Positions 17,589-28,900 of a stretch of 64,000 nucleotides of DNA are shown in pieces. The notes under the pieces are model-generated. The model saw only the letters and a program-made list of their open reading frames with translations, ran no database searches and was not told the DNA's origin. The stretch covers positions 3,045 through 67,044 of the forward strand of contig CAWDWP010000011.1 of assembly GCA_963806045.1 (NCBI GenBank). The letters are read 5' to 3'. Origin of the DNA: DATCHW01 sp963806045 (GTDB lineage Bacteria; Bacteroidota; Ignavibacteria; Tepidaquicellales; Tepidaquicellaceae). Numbering within the stretch: position 1 is the stretch's first letter; each line of letters begins with the position of its first letter. The translations under genes and the position numbers were made by a program.

Positions 17589-18470
17589 ATGGAAGATATA
17601 GATTTAATGGAATCAAAAGTTAATGGAAAATCTGTGAAAATATCAAACTCAAAATTACCTGATACACAGGCCAGCAAAGATATAAGAAAACTGCCGATTG
17701 ATAAAGTCGGGGTTAAAAGTATGAAATATCCGATTGCTGTTAAAGATAAAGAAAACGAAATTCAGCACACCATAGCGACAATTTCAATGTATGTTGACCT
17801 CCCAATGCAGTTCAAAGGCACTCATATGAGTAGATTCGTCGAGATATTGCAGCATGAAAACAGGGAAATTCATATTAATTCAATTTACCATATTCTTGGA
17901 GAAATGCAGCGAAAACTGCATTCGGTTTCTGCACATATTGAGATGGAATTTCCTTACTTCAGGCAGAAAAAAGCCCCTGTTTCAGGGAAACCCTCACTTA
18001 TAGATTATAAAGTAAAATTCCATGCTGTTATGACTGGTGATAAAAAGGATTTTATTATGACAGTATGTGTACCTGTGACTACTGTATGTCCCTGCTCAAA
18101 AAATATTTCAAAGCACGGTGCTCACAATCAAAGAGGCGAAGTAACTGTTTCTATAAGGTTTAGAGATATGGTATGGATTGAAGATGTTATCGGAATAATT
18201 GAACAAAGCGCGAGCTGTGATTTATATTCTCTCCTTAAGAGGGAAGACGAGAAATATGTAACCGAAAAAGCATATGAAAATCCGGTTTTTGTTGAAGATT
18301 TGGTCAGAAACATCGTTTTAAAATTAAATGAACTTGGAAATATAACCTGGTTCGTTGTTGAAGCAGAAAATTTTGAAAGCATTCATAACCACAATGCCTA
18401 TGCGATGATAGAATCACACGAAGCATTCAGCAACGGCGCTGAAAAAGATTTTATTATTAAAAGATATTAA
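17589..18470 (+). CDS. folE2: GTP cyclohydrolase FolE2 (type IB)
   Basis: The 293-residue enzyme converts GTP to dihydroneopterin triphosphate, the first step of folate synthesis. Seen: TTVCPCSKNIS with the metal-ligand Cys, GAHNQRGEVTV, and the C-terminal NHNAYAMIESHEAF. FolE2 uses several metals and is common where zinc is limiting. FolB and FolK are encoded at 61 kb, so folate genes are split between two loci. A terminator follows at 18511. Confidence 0.92.
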   Translation: MEDIDLMESKVNGKSVKISNSKLPDTQASKDIRKLPIDKVGVKSMKYPIAVKDKENEIQHTIATISMYVDLPMQFKGTHMSRFVEILQHENREIHINSIYHILGEMQRKLHSVSAHIEMEFPYFRQKKAPVSGKPSLIDYKVKFHAVMTGDKKDFIMTVCVPVTTVCPCSKNISKHGAHNQRGEVTVSIRFRDMVWIEDVIGIIEQSASCDLYSLLKREDEKYVTEKAYENPVFVEDLVRNIVLKLNELGNITWFVVEAENFESIHNHNAYAMIESHEAFSNGAEKDFIIKRY

Positions 18471-18510
18471 TATTATTCTCTTTTAATAATTATAAGAGGA
18501 ACAAATAGTT

Positions 18511-18543
18511 ATGCCATACTGTTTAAACGGTATGGCATTTTTA
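18511..18543 (+). terminator. Terminator after folE2
   Basis: Stem ATGCCATAC/GTATGGCAT (18511-18519 with 18530-18538), then T-rich. Confidence 0.75.
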
Positions 18544-18620
18544 ATTTAATAATTTACATTTTAATAAATAATTAAATGGATTATATTGAAATGATATATA
18601 TAAAGGAGAAAATATAAAAT

Positions 18621-19061
18621 ATGTTGAAAAAAACATCACTGTTGTTATTCATTGCAATTGTAGCTTTGACATTTTCCGGCTTCACGAAGTTGTACAGTCA
18701 AACACTTCCAAAAGTTACTATTTCTGTTTCTAAGAAGTCATTTAATCCGGGAGACGGCGGAGTGCTCACTATAAAGTTCAAACCCGGTGAAGGAACTAAA
18801 ATCCCGAAAGAACCTCAGATAGATGTTACTTTGACGGGAGACGGTGTTGATGGGACAGGACTCCAGGACTATTCAGGTGCTCCCGGGGGTGATTATTTCA
18901 GTTCGCCTTCAGTTAAATATAATTTTAATGTTTCAGGAAACGCTGAAAAAGGTTCAACAATCAGTGTAAAAGTAAAAATTAAATTCGGCTATTGCAGTTC
19001 TGAAAACGGAGTTTGCAAAATAGGAAACGTAACGAAAACAATTAAAATCAAAGTAAAATAA
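18621..19061 (+). CDS. Secreted DsbD N-terminal-domain-like protein
   Basis: The 146-residue protein has a signal peptide (to about residue 27, KLYSQ). The mature part looks like the periplasmic alpha domain of DsbD: an immunoglobulin-like fold with KPGDGGVL..KF early and YCSSENGVC late, where the Cys-x5-Cys pair corresponds to the disulfide that DsbD passes to its partners. The membrane and thioredoxin parts of DsbD are absent. Strong Shine-Dalgarno (AAAGGAGA). It lies 34 bp upstream of the lpxH-like gene. Probable role: reductant carrier in the periplasm; inference. Confidence 0.7.
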   Translation: MLKKTSLLLFIAIVALTFSGFTKLYSQTLPKVTISVSKKSFNPGDGGVLTIKFKPGEGTKIPKEPQIDVTLTGDGVDGTGLQDYSGAPGGDYFSSPSVKYNFNVSGNAEKGSTISVKVKIKFGYCSSENGVCKIGNVTKTIKIKVK

Positions 19062-19095
19062 ATCCTTTCAATGCAGATTAAAAGGATTTGACAGG

Positions 19096-19875
19096 ATGAC
19101 GAACGATATATATTACTTCATCTCCGATGTTCATCTCGGAGTTGGCTCGAAGGTAGATGAAAAGGAAAAAGAGAATATTTTACTTAGATTTCTTGAAGAA
19201 ATTAAATCAGATGCTAAAGAGATTTTCATTGTTGGTGATTTATTTGATTGCTGGATAGAATATAAACAGGTTGTTCCAAAAGGTCATTACAGACTTTTAA
19301 ACAAGTTTTACGAAATTTCCGAAAAAGGCATAAAGATTTCATACTTTGCCGGTAATCACGATTTCTGGAAAGGCAGATATTTTAAGGATGAATTTGGAAT
19401 TGATATTCTTCACAATCCGATCGAAAGAACTATTGAAGGCAAGAAATTTTATATTTCCCACGGAGACGGATTATCATATAAAGATACAGGGTATAAAATA
19501 ATAAAAAAGATTTTAAGAAGCGGCGTTTCTCAGTTCTTTTATTCCTGGATTCATCCCGATATAGGCGTATGGCTTGCAAAAAAAACTTCCGCATCCTCGC
19601 GTGATTATACTGACAAAAAAGACTATTCTGAGAAAGATGGGATGAGGGATTTTGCAATCAAGAAAATAAATGATGGCTATGAATTTGTGATATTTGGTCA
19701 CCGGCACCGACCATTAATAAAAGATATCGGAAACGGAACTTATATAAATTTAGGTGACTGGATTAAGCATTTTTCATACGGTGTATATAAAGACGGAAAA
19801 TTTACCCTGGCAAGGTATTTCGATAAAAAAGAAAACAGATTTTTAAAAATATCCGAAGGAGAAATAAAAAAATAA
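19096..19875 (+). CDS. lpxH: UDP-2,3-diacylglucosamine diphosphatase-like metallophosphatase
   Basis: The 259-residue calcineurin-like phosphoesterase has metal-binding motifs in the expected order: DVHLG, GDLFDCW, GNHDFW, SHGD and FGHRHRP. This arrangement and length match LpxH/LpxH2, which releases lipid X in lipid A synthesis at the inner membrane. A Lys/Tyr-rich insertion (about 150-190) resembles the lipid-binding cap. It sits in a run with a PBP gene (next start 1 bp after the stop), consistent with an envelope-building operon. Confidence 0.82.
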   Translation: MTNDIYYFISDVHLGVGSKVDEKEKENILLRFLEEIKSDAKEIFIVGDLFDCWIEYKQVVPKGHYRLLNKFYEISEKGIKISYFAGNHDFWKGRYFKDEFGIDILHNPIERTIEGKKFYISHGDGLSYKDTGYKIIKKILRSGVSQFFYSWIHPDIGVWLAKKTSASSRDYTDKKDYSEKDGMRDFAIKKINDGYEFVIFGHRHRPLIKDIGNGTYINLGDWIKHFSYGVYKDGKFTLARYFDKKENRFLKISEGEIKK

Positions 19876-19876
19876 A

Positions 19877-22261
19877 TTGAAAAAAAACAAAGAACAGGAA
19901 ATAGATAAATTTCTGAGTGATAAAAATTTCCGGAAAAAAGTTTCAAAGAAAAAAAAGATTGAAGTTTTTTCTTTGAGATTTAGTTTATTCATTTTTCTTG
20001 CATTATTTTTATTATTCACAGGTTATCTTGTTTACCTTCAGCAAACATTACCTTCGCTCTCTGAATTAGAAAATCCAAAACTCGAAGAGGCAACTAAAAT
20101 ATATTCCGATAATGGCGAACTGATTGATAAATTTTTTCTGAAAAACAGGACGAGAATTACAATCGATGAAATTCCAAAGGATATTGTGAACGCATTAATT
20201 GCAACCGAAGACAGAAAATTCTATAGCCACTGGGGAGTTGATTTGCAAAGAATTGCCCAGGCTTTTATGAAAAATATTATCAGTTTAAATCTCAAAAAGG
20301 AAGGTGCATCCACAATTACCCAGCAGCTCGCACGGAATTTATATCTGAATTCCCGGGAGATAACGATGAACCGGAAGCTTCGGGAAGCGTTGACTGCAAT
20401 TCAGATTGAAAAAACTTACACAAAGCAGGAAATACTTGCATACTATTTCAATACTGTCTATTTCGGAAAAGGAGCATATGGTATTGAAGCCGCAGCACAA
20501 ACTTATTTTGATAAGAGCGCAAAAGAATTAAATTTAGATGAATGTGCAACTCTGACAGCTTTATTGAAATCTCCAACAAATTATGATCCTACAGAATTTC
20601 CTGAAGCCGCAAAGAACAGAAGAAACCTGGTTTTGAGTGCTATGCTTGAAATGAATTATATTACGAAAGAGCAATATGATGCAGCAGTTTCAGACCCGAT
20701 AAAGATAACGTTAAAATCAAATTTGCTTGAAACATCAGAATCTTCTGAATTCACGGAATATGTCAGGCAGATATTACAGACGAAAGCAGAGAAATACGGA
20801 TTCGATTTATACCGCGATGGTCTGAAAGTATATACAACACTTGATACGAGATTTCAAAGTCACGCTGATGACGCAGTGAAGGAGCAATTAAAAATTCACC
20901 AGAAATCGTTTAACTCATACTGGAGCTGGAATAAAAATAAGGATATCCTTAATAACGCACTTGAAAAATTTATAAAGCAATCCGAAGAATATAAAAAAGC
21001 ACCGACAGAATCAGCTAAGAAGAATATTTTTGATAAAATGAAAAATAACCCCGCTGTTATAGACTCAGTAAAAGATATTGCTATAACAATTCAGGTTGCA
21101 TTTGTTGTAATGAATCCGAAGACAGGTGAAATTAAAGCAATGGTCGGGCAAAATCCTTTTAATAAAGTTAAATATGGATTGAACCATGCTACTCAGAGCA
21201 AGCGCCAGCCGGGTTCTTCATTCAAGCCATTTGTATATACAGTAGCTGTAATGAACGGTTATGGTCCGGGAACTGAAATATCAAATGACCCCGTAAGTGT
21301 TAACCTGGGAGGTAAAACATGGACACCCAGAGGAGGAGGCGAAGGAGGGGTGGTTTCAATGAGAACTGCGATTGCAAAATCAATAAACGTTGTTGCTGTC
21401 AGAACTGCGATGGAGCTTGCACCTATAGATAAAGTAATAAAACTTGCCCATGAAATGGGAATTAAATCTGAATTGCCTAATTTTCTGTCACTTGCACTCG
21501 GGTCAGGTGAAGTTACTCCTCTCGAAATGACTAATGCATTCGGTACTTTTGCCAATAACGGTATATGGGTAGAGCCGGTTGCAATTAAAAAAATTGAAGA
21601 CCGGAACGGAAATCTAATAGAACAATCGACTCTTGAGTCAAAGGAAATATTCGGGGAAGACGTTGCATATTTAATGACTGATATGATGCAGGATGTAATT
21701 GAAAATGGAACAGCAACAAGTATCGGACAGTTTTTTCACAGGCCCGCTGCCGGAAAAACCGGTACCTCACAGAATTATACCGATGCCTGGTTTGTGGGAT
21801 ATACACCGCAATTTGTAGCAGGTTGCTGGCTTGGATTTGATGATTCGCGAATTAAATTCGGAGGTGCTTACGGGCAAGGCGGAAGAGCTGCAGCCCCTAT
21901 CTGGGGCAGATTTATGAAATATCTTTATTCAGATGAAGATTTTGATTTTCCAGTTGAATACTTCTTAATGCCTCCAAGTGTTGAAGAAGTAAATATTTGC
22001 ACAATAACCGGTTTGCTTGCAAATAATACTTGCCCCTCAGAATCGGAATTGGTAATTAAAAGATTTTTACCGAGAAGATGTAACAGCACGCACATAACCG
22101 CACCACTTGATTCACTGGGAGGTGTTTTTGAGAATCAACTGAAGGGCCTGGACGTACCTTCTGACGGCAAGGTCAAGAAAAAAGAAATACCAAAAGAGAA
22201 GCCTAAGGAAATACCCAAAGAAAAACCTAAGGAAAAACCAAAAGATACAAAAACTCCTTGA
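19877..22261 (+). CDS. Class A penicillin-binding protein (PBP1A-like)
   Basis: The 794-residue bifunctional peptidoglycan glycosyltransferase/transpeptidase starts at a TTG one base after the lpxH-like stop. Layout: basic cytoplasmic tail, one membrane helix (about 38-56), GT51 domain (EDRKFYSHWGVD, GASTITQQLARNLYL), transpeptidase domain with SSFK (QPGSSFKPFVYTVAV), KSIN and KTGTSQNYTDAWFVGYTP. The C-terminal tail is a repetitive Lys/Pro/Glu stretch (units like KEKPKEIP) that could thread through peptidoglycan. Role: septal or lateral cell-wall synthesis. Confidence 0.92.
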   Translation: MKKNKEQEIDKFLSDKNFRKKVSKKKKIEVFSLRFSLFIFLALFLLFTGYLVYLQQTLPSLSELENPKLEEATKIYSDNGELIDKFFLKNRTRITIDEIPKDIVNALIATEDRKFYSHWGVDLQRIAQAFMKNIISLNLKKEGASTITQQLARNLYLNSREITMNRKLREALTAIQIEKTYTKQEILAYYFNTVYFGKGAYGIEAAAQTYFDKSAKELNLDECATLTALLKSPTNYDPTEFPEAAKNRRNLVLSAMLEMNYITKEQYDAAVSDPIKITLKSNLLETSESSEFTEYVRQILQTKAEKYGFDLYRDGLKVYTTLDTRFQSHADDAVKEQLKIHQKSFNSYWSWNKNKDILNNALEKFIKQSEEYKKAPTESAKKNIFDKMKNNPAVIDSVKDIAITIQVAFVVMNPKTGEIKAMVGQNPFNKVKYGLNHATQSKRQPGSSFKPFVYTVAVMNGYGPGTEISNDPVSVNLGGKTWTPRGGGEGGVVSMRTAIAKSINVVAVRTAMELAPIDKVIKLAHEMGIKSELPNFLSLALGSGEVTPLEMTNAFGTFANNGIWVEPVAIKKIEDRNGNLIEQSTLESKEIFGEDVAYLMTDMMQDVIENGTATSIGQFFHRPAAGKTGTSQNYTDAWFVGYTPQFVAGCWLGFDDSRIKFGGAYGQGGRAAAPIWGRFMKYLYSDEDFDFPVEYFLMPPSVEEVNICTITGLLANNTCPSESELVIKRFLPRRCNSTHITAPLDSLGGVFENQLKGLDVPSDGKVKKKEIPKEKPKEIPKEKPKEKPKDTKTP

Positions 22262-22324
22262 AATATCGGTTTTTCATTTTAATTTTAATAAAAAAAAGGA
22301 TTTTAAAAATTCTAATATTATAAA

Positions 22325-22735
22325 ATGGAAAGAACATTATGTATCATTAAACCTGATGCGGTCAAGAATAAAGTTCAGGGCAATATCATTCAAAAAATCC
22401 TTGATGCCGGATTCAACATCCTTGGAATTAAAATGGTTTCCCTGACAAATGAACAGGCAGGCAGGTTTTATGAAGTTCACAAAGGTAAACCTTTTTACGA
22501 ACCTTTGGTAGAATTTATGACTTCGGGTCCTTGCATTCCTATTGCTCTTGAAAAGGTAAACGCAGTCACTGATTACAGAAAACTAATTGGTGCTACAGAC
22601 CCGTCAGAAGCGGATGAAGGAACTATCAGAAAATTATATGCAGAATCAAAATCCTTTAATGCGGTTCATGGTTCGGATTCGGTAGAAAATGGATTGAAAG
22701 AAGTTGCTTTCTTTTTTGCTGAAAGAGATTTATAA
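22325..22735 (+). CDS. ndk: Nucleoside diphosphate kinase
   Basis: The 136-residue enzyme phosphorylates NDPs to NTPs via a phospho-His. Catalytic region NAVHGSDS with the active His, N-terminal RTLCIIKPDAV, and VEFMTSGPC. Normal length. It converges with the gene at 22750, 14 bp away. Confidence 0.95.
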   Translation: MERTLCIIKPDAVKNKVQGNIIQKILDAGFNILGIKMVSLTNEQAGRFYEVHKGKPFYEPLVEFMTSGPCIPIALEKVNAVTDYRKLIGATDPSEADEGTIRKLYAESKSFNAVHGSDSVENGLKEVAFFFAERDL

Positions 22736-22749
22736 TTAATTTGTTTTTA

Positions 22750-24093
22750 CTAATTAGTTTTTGTGATTCTGATTGAACGAACAGTTTTATCAAGTTTGGC
22801 TTTCAAATCATCATTGTAAAAATTCAGTTTCACATCAGCCATGCAGGTAAAATCCATTTTGTTAAATTTGAAATAATATATAAGCAGGACATTTTCTTTT
22901 TCAGTTCCCGGAAGTTCTACTTTATATGCTTCGTATTTTTCATCCCCCATATCAAATTTATTCGCAGGTTCAAGTTTATCCCTGAATTTATCATAATGCT
23001 GGCTCTTTCCGCTTGTGATAAAAAAAGTAACACTGTTATCAATAGTATCCTGAAATATCAATGAACCAACCGTAAACTGCGTTTGAGTTATCATTTTCCA
23101 GTCCTTGGGATAATCGCAAATTATTCCCAGTGCATCGCTTGAATAGGACGATTTATCACCGCTACCGAATGTTTTATTCGTATCCTCTATTGTATTATTA
23201 TTCTCAGTTATCTGTTTTACGGAATCCTCAAGGTATTTTTTTCTGTTAATAGCCATTTCAATCGAATCAAGCTTGCGTTTTTCAGTATTCAGGAGGGCTG
23301 TATCAATAGGATTCGTTTCTTTTCTTTTGACGGGCTTAATAGGATTACTGTTCTTTGAAATATTTACTTTCTTTTTTATTTCGTCACTTAAATTTTTTTT
23401 ATCTTCCTCAATTGGTTTAACAGGGTCATGTACATTATTAACCGGCGGTTTAGGTTCGTTAATATCCTGAAGTACAAGCAACCGCGGGGTTTCTTCGATG
23501 TCAGTTTCTGTTTTTGAAGCCATTCCATAAAAAATAAATACCAGAAGAAATGTTATTACGAGTGAGGCGATAATTCCCCTGGTCATATTTTTTTTGTAAA
23601 TTTCCCTGAATAAATGATATGGATTTTTTCTGCCAAGTTTTTCCTCAAGTATCATTTCAGGGGAGCGTATAATGGGCTCGAGCTTTCCGGGCTTCTCAAT
23701 TAGAAATGCAACTTCGGGATTCGGTATTAATTGTCCGGGTCTAACAACCGGTTTTTCAATTTCCTTCTTTTTTATTTCTAATTCACCAAGTGTAATATAA
23801 ATTTCGATATCCTGAATACTGTTATCAGGTTTGGAATGAATTAAGATATTATTGGTATTCAGGTCACCCGAATTTTCGGAGGAAGAAGAACTATCCTTTA
23901 CAGAACAATTTATATTTACAGATTTAATACTTGAAACTTTTATGAGGAGCAGGTTTTCGTTTATCAGGGTTATTTCATAATTGCTTTGCTTTCCAGATAC
24001 AACATTCTGCAGGATAGTATTTTCATTCACCGGCTTTTTATCAGGCGCTAAAAACTCCTCGTTATTTTCAGTATTTTTATCTTTATCAGACAT
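22750..24093 (-). CDS. Single-pass membrane protein, TonB-like layout, paralogue of 24271-25870
   Basis: The 447-residue protein is not assigned to a named family. Layout: cytoplasmic N-terminus with a small beta domain (YEITLINENLLLIKVSSIKSV), an amphipathic EEKLGRKNPYHLFREIY segment, one membrane helix (about 176-193, IIASLVITFLLVFIFYGM), then a Pro/Lys-rich linker (PRLLVLQDINEPKPPVN), a charged coiled-coil-like region, and a C-terminal globular domain (DYPKDWKMI to the end). Energy-transducing TonB/TolA proteins share this topology, but no TonB C-terminal motif is evident. Its paralogue lies directly upstream. Likely in one operon with the outer-membrane protein and VWA genes. Confidence 0.75.
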   Translation of the reverse strand: MSDKDKNTENNEEFLAPDKKPVNENTILQNVVSGKQSNYEITLINENLLLIKVSSIKSVNINCSVKDSSSSSENSGDLNTNNILIHSKPDNSIQDIEIYITLGELEIKKKEIEKPVVRPGQLIPNPEVAFLIEKPGKLEPIIRSPEMILEEKLGRKNPYHLFREIYKKNMTRGIIASLVITFLLVFIFYGMASKTETDIEETPRLLVLQDINEPKPPVNNVHDPVKPIEEDKKNLSDEIKKKVNISKNSNPIKPVKRKETNPIDTALLNTEKRKLDSIEMAINRKKYLEDSVKQITENNNTIEDTNKTFGSGDKSSYSSDALGIICDYPKDWKMITQTQFTVGSLIFQDTIDNSVTFFITSGKSQHYDKFRDKLEPANKFDMGDEKYEAYKVELPGTEKENVLLIYYFKFNKMDFTCMADVKLNFYNDDLKAKLDKTVRSIRITKTN

Positions 24094-24270
24094 TTAAGTA
24101 CCGCAATTTAATCAACTGGGATTTAACAATAAATTCAAATTAAAATAATTAGTTATATAAATTTTAACAATAAAATTCTCTTTATCATTCAACTAAAAAT
24201 ACGAGAAATTGTTCGAAAAATAGTTAATTTTTAGTAAGGAATTTAATGATGTAAAAGGGTTAAAATTATG

Positions 24271-25870
24271 CTAATTTGGGTTTCGGAATGATATTGAGCG
24301 GACTATGGCTTCAATAATCTGAGGAATTTGCTTATTGTTTTCCAGATATTTTTTATTTACAGACGCTTTTATATTTAGCCGGTCTGCTTTTCCGGAAATA
24401 ATGTACCGGTAAATCATTTTCTCCGTTCCTAAATCCTCTTTTGGTTCTATTGTCTTTGATATGAGATTTACATTTAAACTATCATTGAGCTTAAAATCTT
24501 TTGTGAAATTCTTAATATCATCCTCTTTATCTTTGCTGTTAAGGTAAAGATATAATATTACTGAATCACCCCGCGAATTTATTGTATCACCCCCGAAATA
24601 GAAATAAAAAGATGATGTATCAACTCTTTGAAATTTCCATTCTTTCGGGAATGACCTGATTCTGATTGCAATAGAAGATGTATCGATACTTGACTTCAGG
24701 GAATCAGGAATTCTGTATTTCAGGCTATCCGGAATTTCTGTATTACCGTTTATGTTAGCTGTAATATTTTTACCGGTCGTATCTTTACCCGTTGTCTTCT
24801 GAAGTGAGTCAAGCATTCTGGTGTAATCGATTGTATCTCCCACACGGGGAACATTGAATGAAGATGTCGATGTTTTTAAAGGTTTAAATTTATTCGCTTT
24901 TGTTTTCACAGGTACGGATTTTGTCACATCAGAATTAGTGTTATCCGCAGTCTGAGTTTCCTCCTCAATGGGTTTAGGTTTATAAGGGTCGCTCACATCC
25001 TGAAGATTAACATTAGTTGTTTCGTCAAGCACAAGAAGTTTTGGAGGTTCTTCATTATTAAACCTGTTAGCATTCTTTAATATCAATGCATATGAAGCAA
25101 AAACAATAATAAAATAGAATATCAGTGAAATATAAAACGAGTTTAAAAGATTCTTCCGGTAATTCCTTTCGTAAATTCTGAAAGGATTTCTTTTCCCAAG
25201 TTTCTCATTTAAAATCTCTTCCGGAGTTTTTGAAATATCATCGTGTATACCGTTATCAATATTAACATCGAATGAAGAAATTCTGGTATCGGATTTTAAA
25301 TGTACGGGTGTTACAGGAACTACAAAATCATCTTTTTTTTTCGACAACTATGTTGCCGGACTCGGGATCGATTGAAATTATGATTTCTACTTCCTGCGGC
25401 TGGTTATCAGGTTTGGGATGTATCTGGATTTTGTTAGTCTGCGATTCACTTGAGTCGCCTGCTGAAGTTCTGTCTTTGACTGAGCAGTCGATACTAACCG
25501 ATTTGAGAGTTGATAACCTGATTTTAAGAAGATTTTCATTAATCAAACTAACCTGGTAATTGCTTTCTTTTGGAAGATTTTCAATTATCAGAGATTTTTC
25601 TTCTTCCTTTGGTTTTTCTTCTTCCTTTGGTTTTTCTTCTTCTTTTGATGGCTTTTCAGATTTTACCTTTTCTTTTTTTACCCTTGGCGGTTTCTTTTCG
25701 TGTGTTTCTTCGCCTTCTTCAACAGGTTTTATTTCCTGAGATTCAGGAGATTTCTCAGAGTTATCTTCGGGTTTCGAAACAGGTTCAGCATTTTCATCCG
25801 GTAATTTACCTGCGTTATCCTCAGGTAAATCTTTATTTTCTTCAATATTTTCTAAATCTTCAGTCATCAA
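24271..25870 (-). CDS. Paralogue of 22750-24093, split at a nine-base A tract
   Basis: Two frames (25870-25328, 180 residues; 25347-24271, 358 residues) together match the single paralogue next door. The first gives an acidic, Lys/Glu/Pro-repeat N-terminus (KEEEKPKEEEKPKEEEK) plus the YQVSLINENLLKIRLSTLKSV domain. The second gives EEILNEKLGKRNPFRIYERNY, a membrane helix (SFYISLIFYFIIVFASYAL), the PPKLLVLDETTN linker with DPYKPKPIEE, and a C-terminal domain (SFPKEWKFQRV). They overlap over a run of nine A (coding strand, 25331-25339), where one indel would fuse them into about 538 residues. Sequence error, polymerase slippage and genuine splitting are all possible. The second frame has its own ATG. 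Confidence 0.7.
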
Positions 25871-25968
25871 GTTATTAATTGTAGTAAATTTAAATAACTA
25901 TTTATTAAAAGAAAATTCATTAATTGAATAAAATTATCCGCTGAAATTGGTCTTTCCATACAATAATA

Positions 25969-28900
25969 TCAGAAAAATGCAGTGACCTGTGCGCGGCCGG
26001 TGTGTATGAATGTGCGATTGCCTTCTGACCTGCCTTCATAAGAGATAGAGGATTGCAGATTTTTGCTGATACTGTAATCGAGGAATGCGCGGACAAAATA
26101 ACTTTTTCCCTGAGCATGACCCGATGTCAACTCATAAGGAAAACTAAGAGGGTTTGTGTTAAGTAAAATTTCATCACGCTCAATTTCTATTCTGAGCCTG
26201 CCGACTGAAGTGAACGAATATATAAACCTCAGGATTTGCTGATTAATGTTTGCAATTGTGTTCGGAAAAGGATAATAATCCGTAGCTTTTGCAAAATTAA
26301 ACTGGATTCCGCTTTCAACCTGCTGTATCGGCTTGTAGGAAATATCAGAATTAAAATTATTTGATATTATATTTCTGTTGCGAATTGAATTAGCAGGAGC
26401 CCTGTTAACGTCTGTCTTAAAAAAGTATTCGAGTTGTGTATTGATATCTTTTGTCAATCCTAATTTTGCCCTCGCGCCTCTTTGTATATTAATAAATCTT
26501 TCATTTCCGCTTGTGTACTGGTTGAATCCTTTTTGCTGTATATATCTGAGCCGGAAAGAATAATTTAAATTATTTTCAAAAAGATTAACGTCCTGCTGGA
26601 AATACTGCGTTCCGATAATTGTATTGCTGTCATTAAGAAAGGTGCTCGTCCTTAAGTAATAAAGATTATCGGTATTCGGGTCTTTGCTTCTTTCATCAAT
26701 CCTGTATATGGATTCAAACGAAACATTATTATATAAATCGGCGAAAAAACTAACCGGATTAAGAAAAATGTATCTTGATGGTTTTAAATAAACCCTTGCG
26801 GAAGTTTTTACATTCACCGTCGGGAAGAACTGGTCGGTCGGGATATTCAGCTTTATATAATTACCATCCTGACTTACAAGTTGAAATTCATTTTCATCCT
26901 GGATTCCGTTATGGTTTAAGTCTCCTAAATAAATATAGTTTCCCTGTCCGACGGGGACCAGAGCAAACACTTTTTCTATTTTTGCAGTTCTGTCACTTGT
27001 TACATTATATGATAAATCGGTTTGTATTGCACTTCTGAAAGGTTCCAGCCTCATCCTTGAATTCACTAAAACAGTTTTATTATCCTGATTGCCCTGCAAG
27101 ATAGCAGCATCAGAATAATTTCTCTGCCTTATTGCAAAATCAAACGCTGATGAAAACCATCCTGACCCCATATAAGTGAATCCATATTTATGTGTATATG
27201 ATTTCGAAAGATTAATTAAAGAACCATTATTCGCAAAATCATCATTCCGGTAATCAAATTCGGCGAATATGTTGAAATTATATAAATTATTTATATAAAG
27301 CCGCGGGTTGATTTCATCAAAAGCGAAACTATCAAAACTTAAACTGTCTGCATTATTAAATGTATAAGAGTTCTTTTTGGTCTCTTTATTGAAATCTGTA
27401 AGAAGTTCAATATTTGTTCCAGTCAGTGCTTCTTTTCCGAAATATTTTTTATACGAAAGAGAACCTATTTGTTTCAGCCAGGTGCCGTTATTAAATGCTA
27501 AATCATTTCTGCTGCTTAAATTTTCAAGGGAATATTTAAGCTTGAAATAATTTGTGGATTTTTTAAGGTCAACAGGTTCTGAAACATTAAAACTGCTCAA
27601 CTCAATGCCTCCTGCAAAACGTGTTGAATTGAAAAAATCTCCTCTCCCCAGATTTGCATAGTTTCCGGTGAGCTTAAAATAATCATTCGGAACGAAATTT
27701 AATGATGCTTCCCTCAGTTCTTCCCGTGCCTGCAGAGAATCAGAAATATCAAAATCCCGGTTGAATTCAACAGAGTTTATCCTGTCAAGTGTGCTGAACA
27801 GTTTGCCTATTATTCTTTCTTTGAGTGCAATGTTCAGTGTCTTTAATTTAAAACCAAGAAGATTGAAATTATTTTTATTTAGAAGAAAATTACCTGTAAA
27901 AGCAGTTCCGCCATTATCAGATTTATCGAGTGTCGATAATTTATTCCTGTCAAGATAGGAATATGCTCCTTCGAAGCCGAAAACAATTTCCCTCTTTTTA
28001 TCCACTGCAAATTCCGAAATAAAATTTGCTATCTGATATCCGGTCGGCATTGGAATAAAAGAAATCGGTGCATAGCTGCCCTGATTTATTCCTATAAAAT
28101 TATACTGATAGGAATTTTGCTTTATATAATCCCCTCTTCCCTGCCCTACATATGAGAATGAAATATTATATACTGCAAGCGAGTCACCCGGATTAAAGCG
28201 ATAAAACGTGTAATTTCCGGTCGTGAAAGTTGTATCAATTTTTATATATGACCCTTTACCTCTTCCAAGTGAATCGAGTCCTGCATAGATAACGCCTGAT
28301 TTTACTGCTTTATTCTTGTCGTTTCCTGCATTCTGTAAAATTTGTTTATCCGCATCGCTGAGAGTGAAGTCAATTGTGCTGTTCGGATTATCCGATTCAT
28401 TGACATATGAAAATCCTAATGTTAGTCTTTTATTCAAAAGATTAAACCTGTTACTTGCGGCAAGGAAGGTTCTCGAATATTTTCTGTCGGAATATTCAAA
28501 ATCCACAACAATTCTCGTAAAATTATTTATCACCCGTCTGTTGGTGAAGGTGATTTCTCCTATATTATAATCAATGATATAATCAGCCTGTTCACCGCGC
28601 ATCATCAATATACCATCTATATAAACTTTTTCAGTGCCGGAAAGGACTAAAATATTGGTTTCATTATTTGCACCTATAAGCCTGTAAGGTCCCTGAACAC
28701 CGTCACTGCCATTGAAAGAATTCGTAGAAAATTTTCCCCGGGAAACAGCACCGGTAATAGAAAAATTTCCGAAATTGAAATCTCCAAGCCCCCTTGCACC
28801 CTGAATTTTTCTCTTAAAATTCAAAAATTCTGACTGTGGAAAATTCAGTTCAATATCACCTATGGTTGCAGTTATATTGCTTGCGCGAAGTTCTATAAAT

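Noticed and set aside
22180..22260. Repetitive Lys/Pro/Glu codons at the end of the PBP gene as a separate repeat locus
   Set aside because: In frame and part of the PBP tail; similar tails are common in this protein class.
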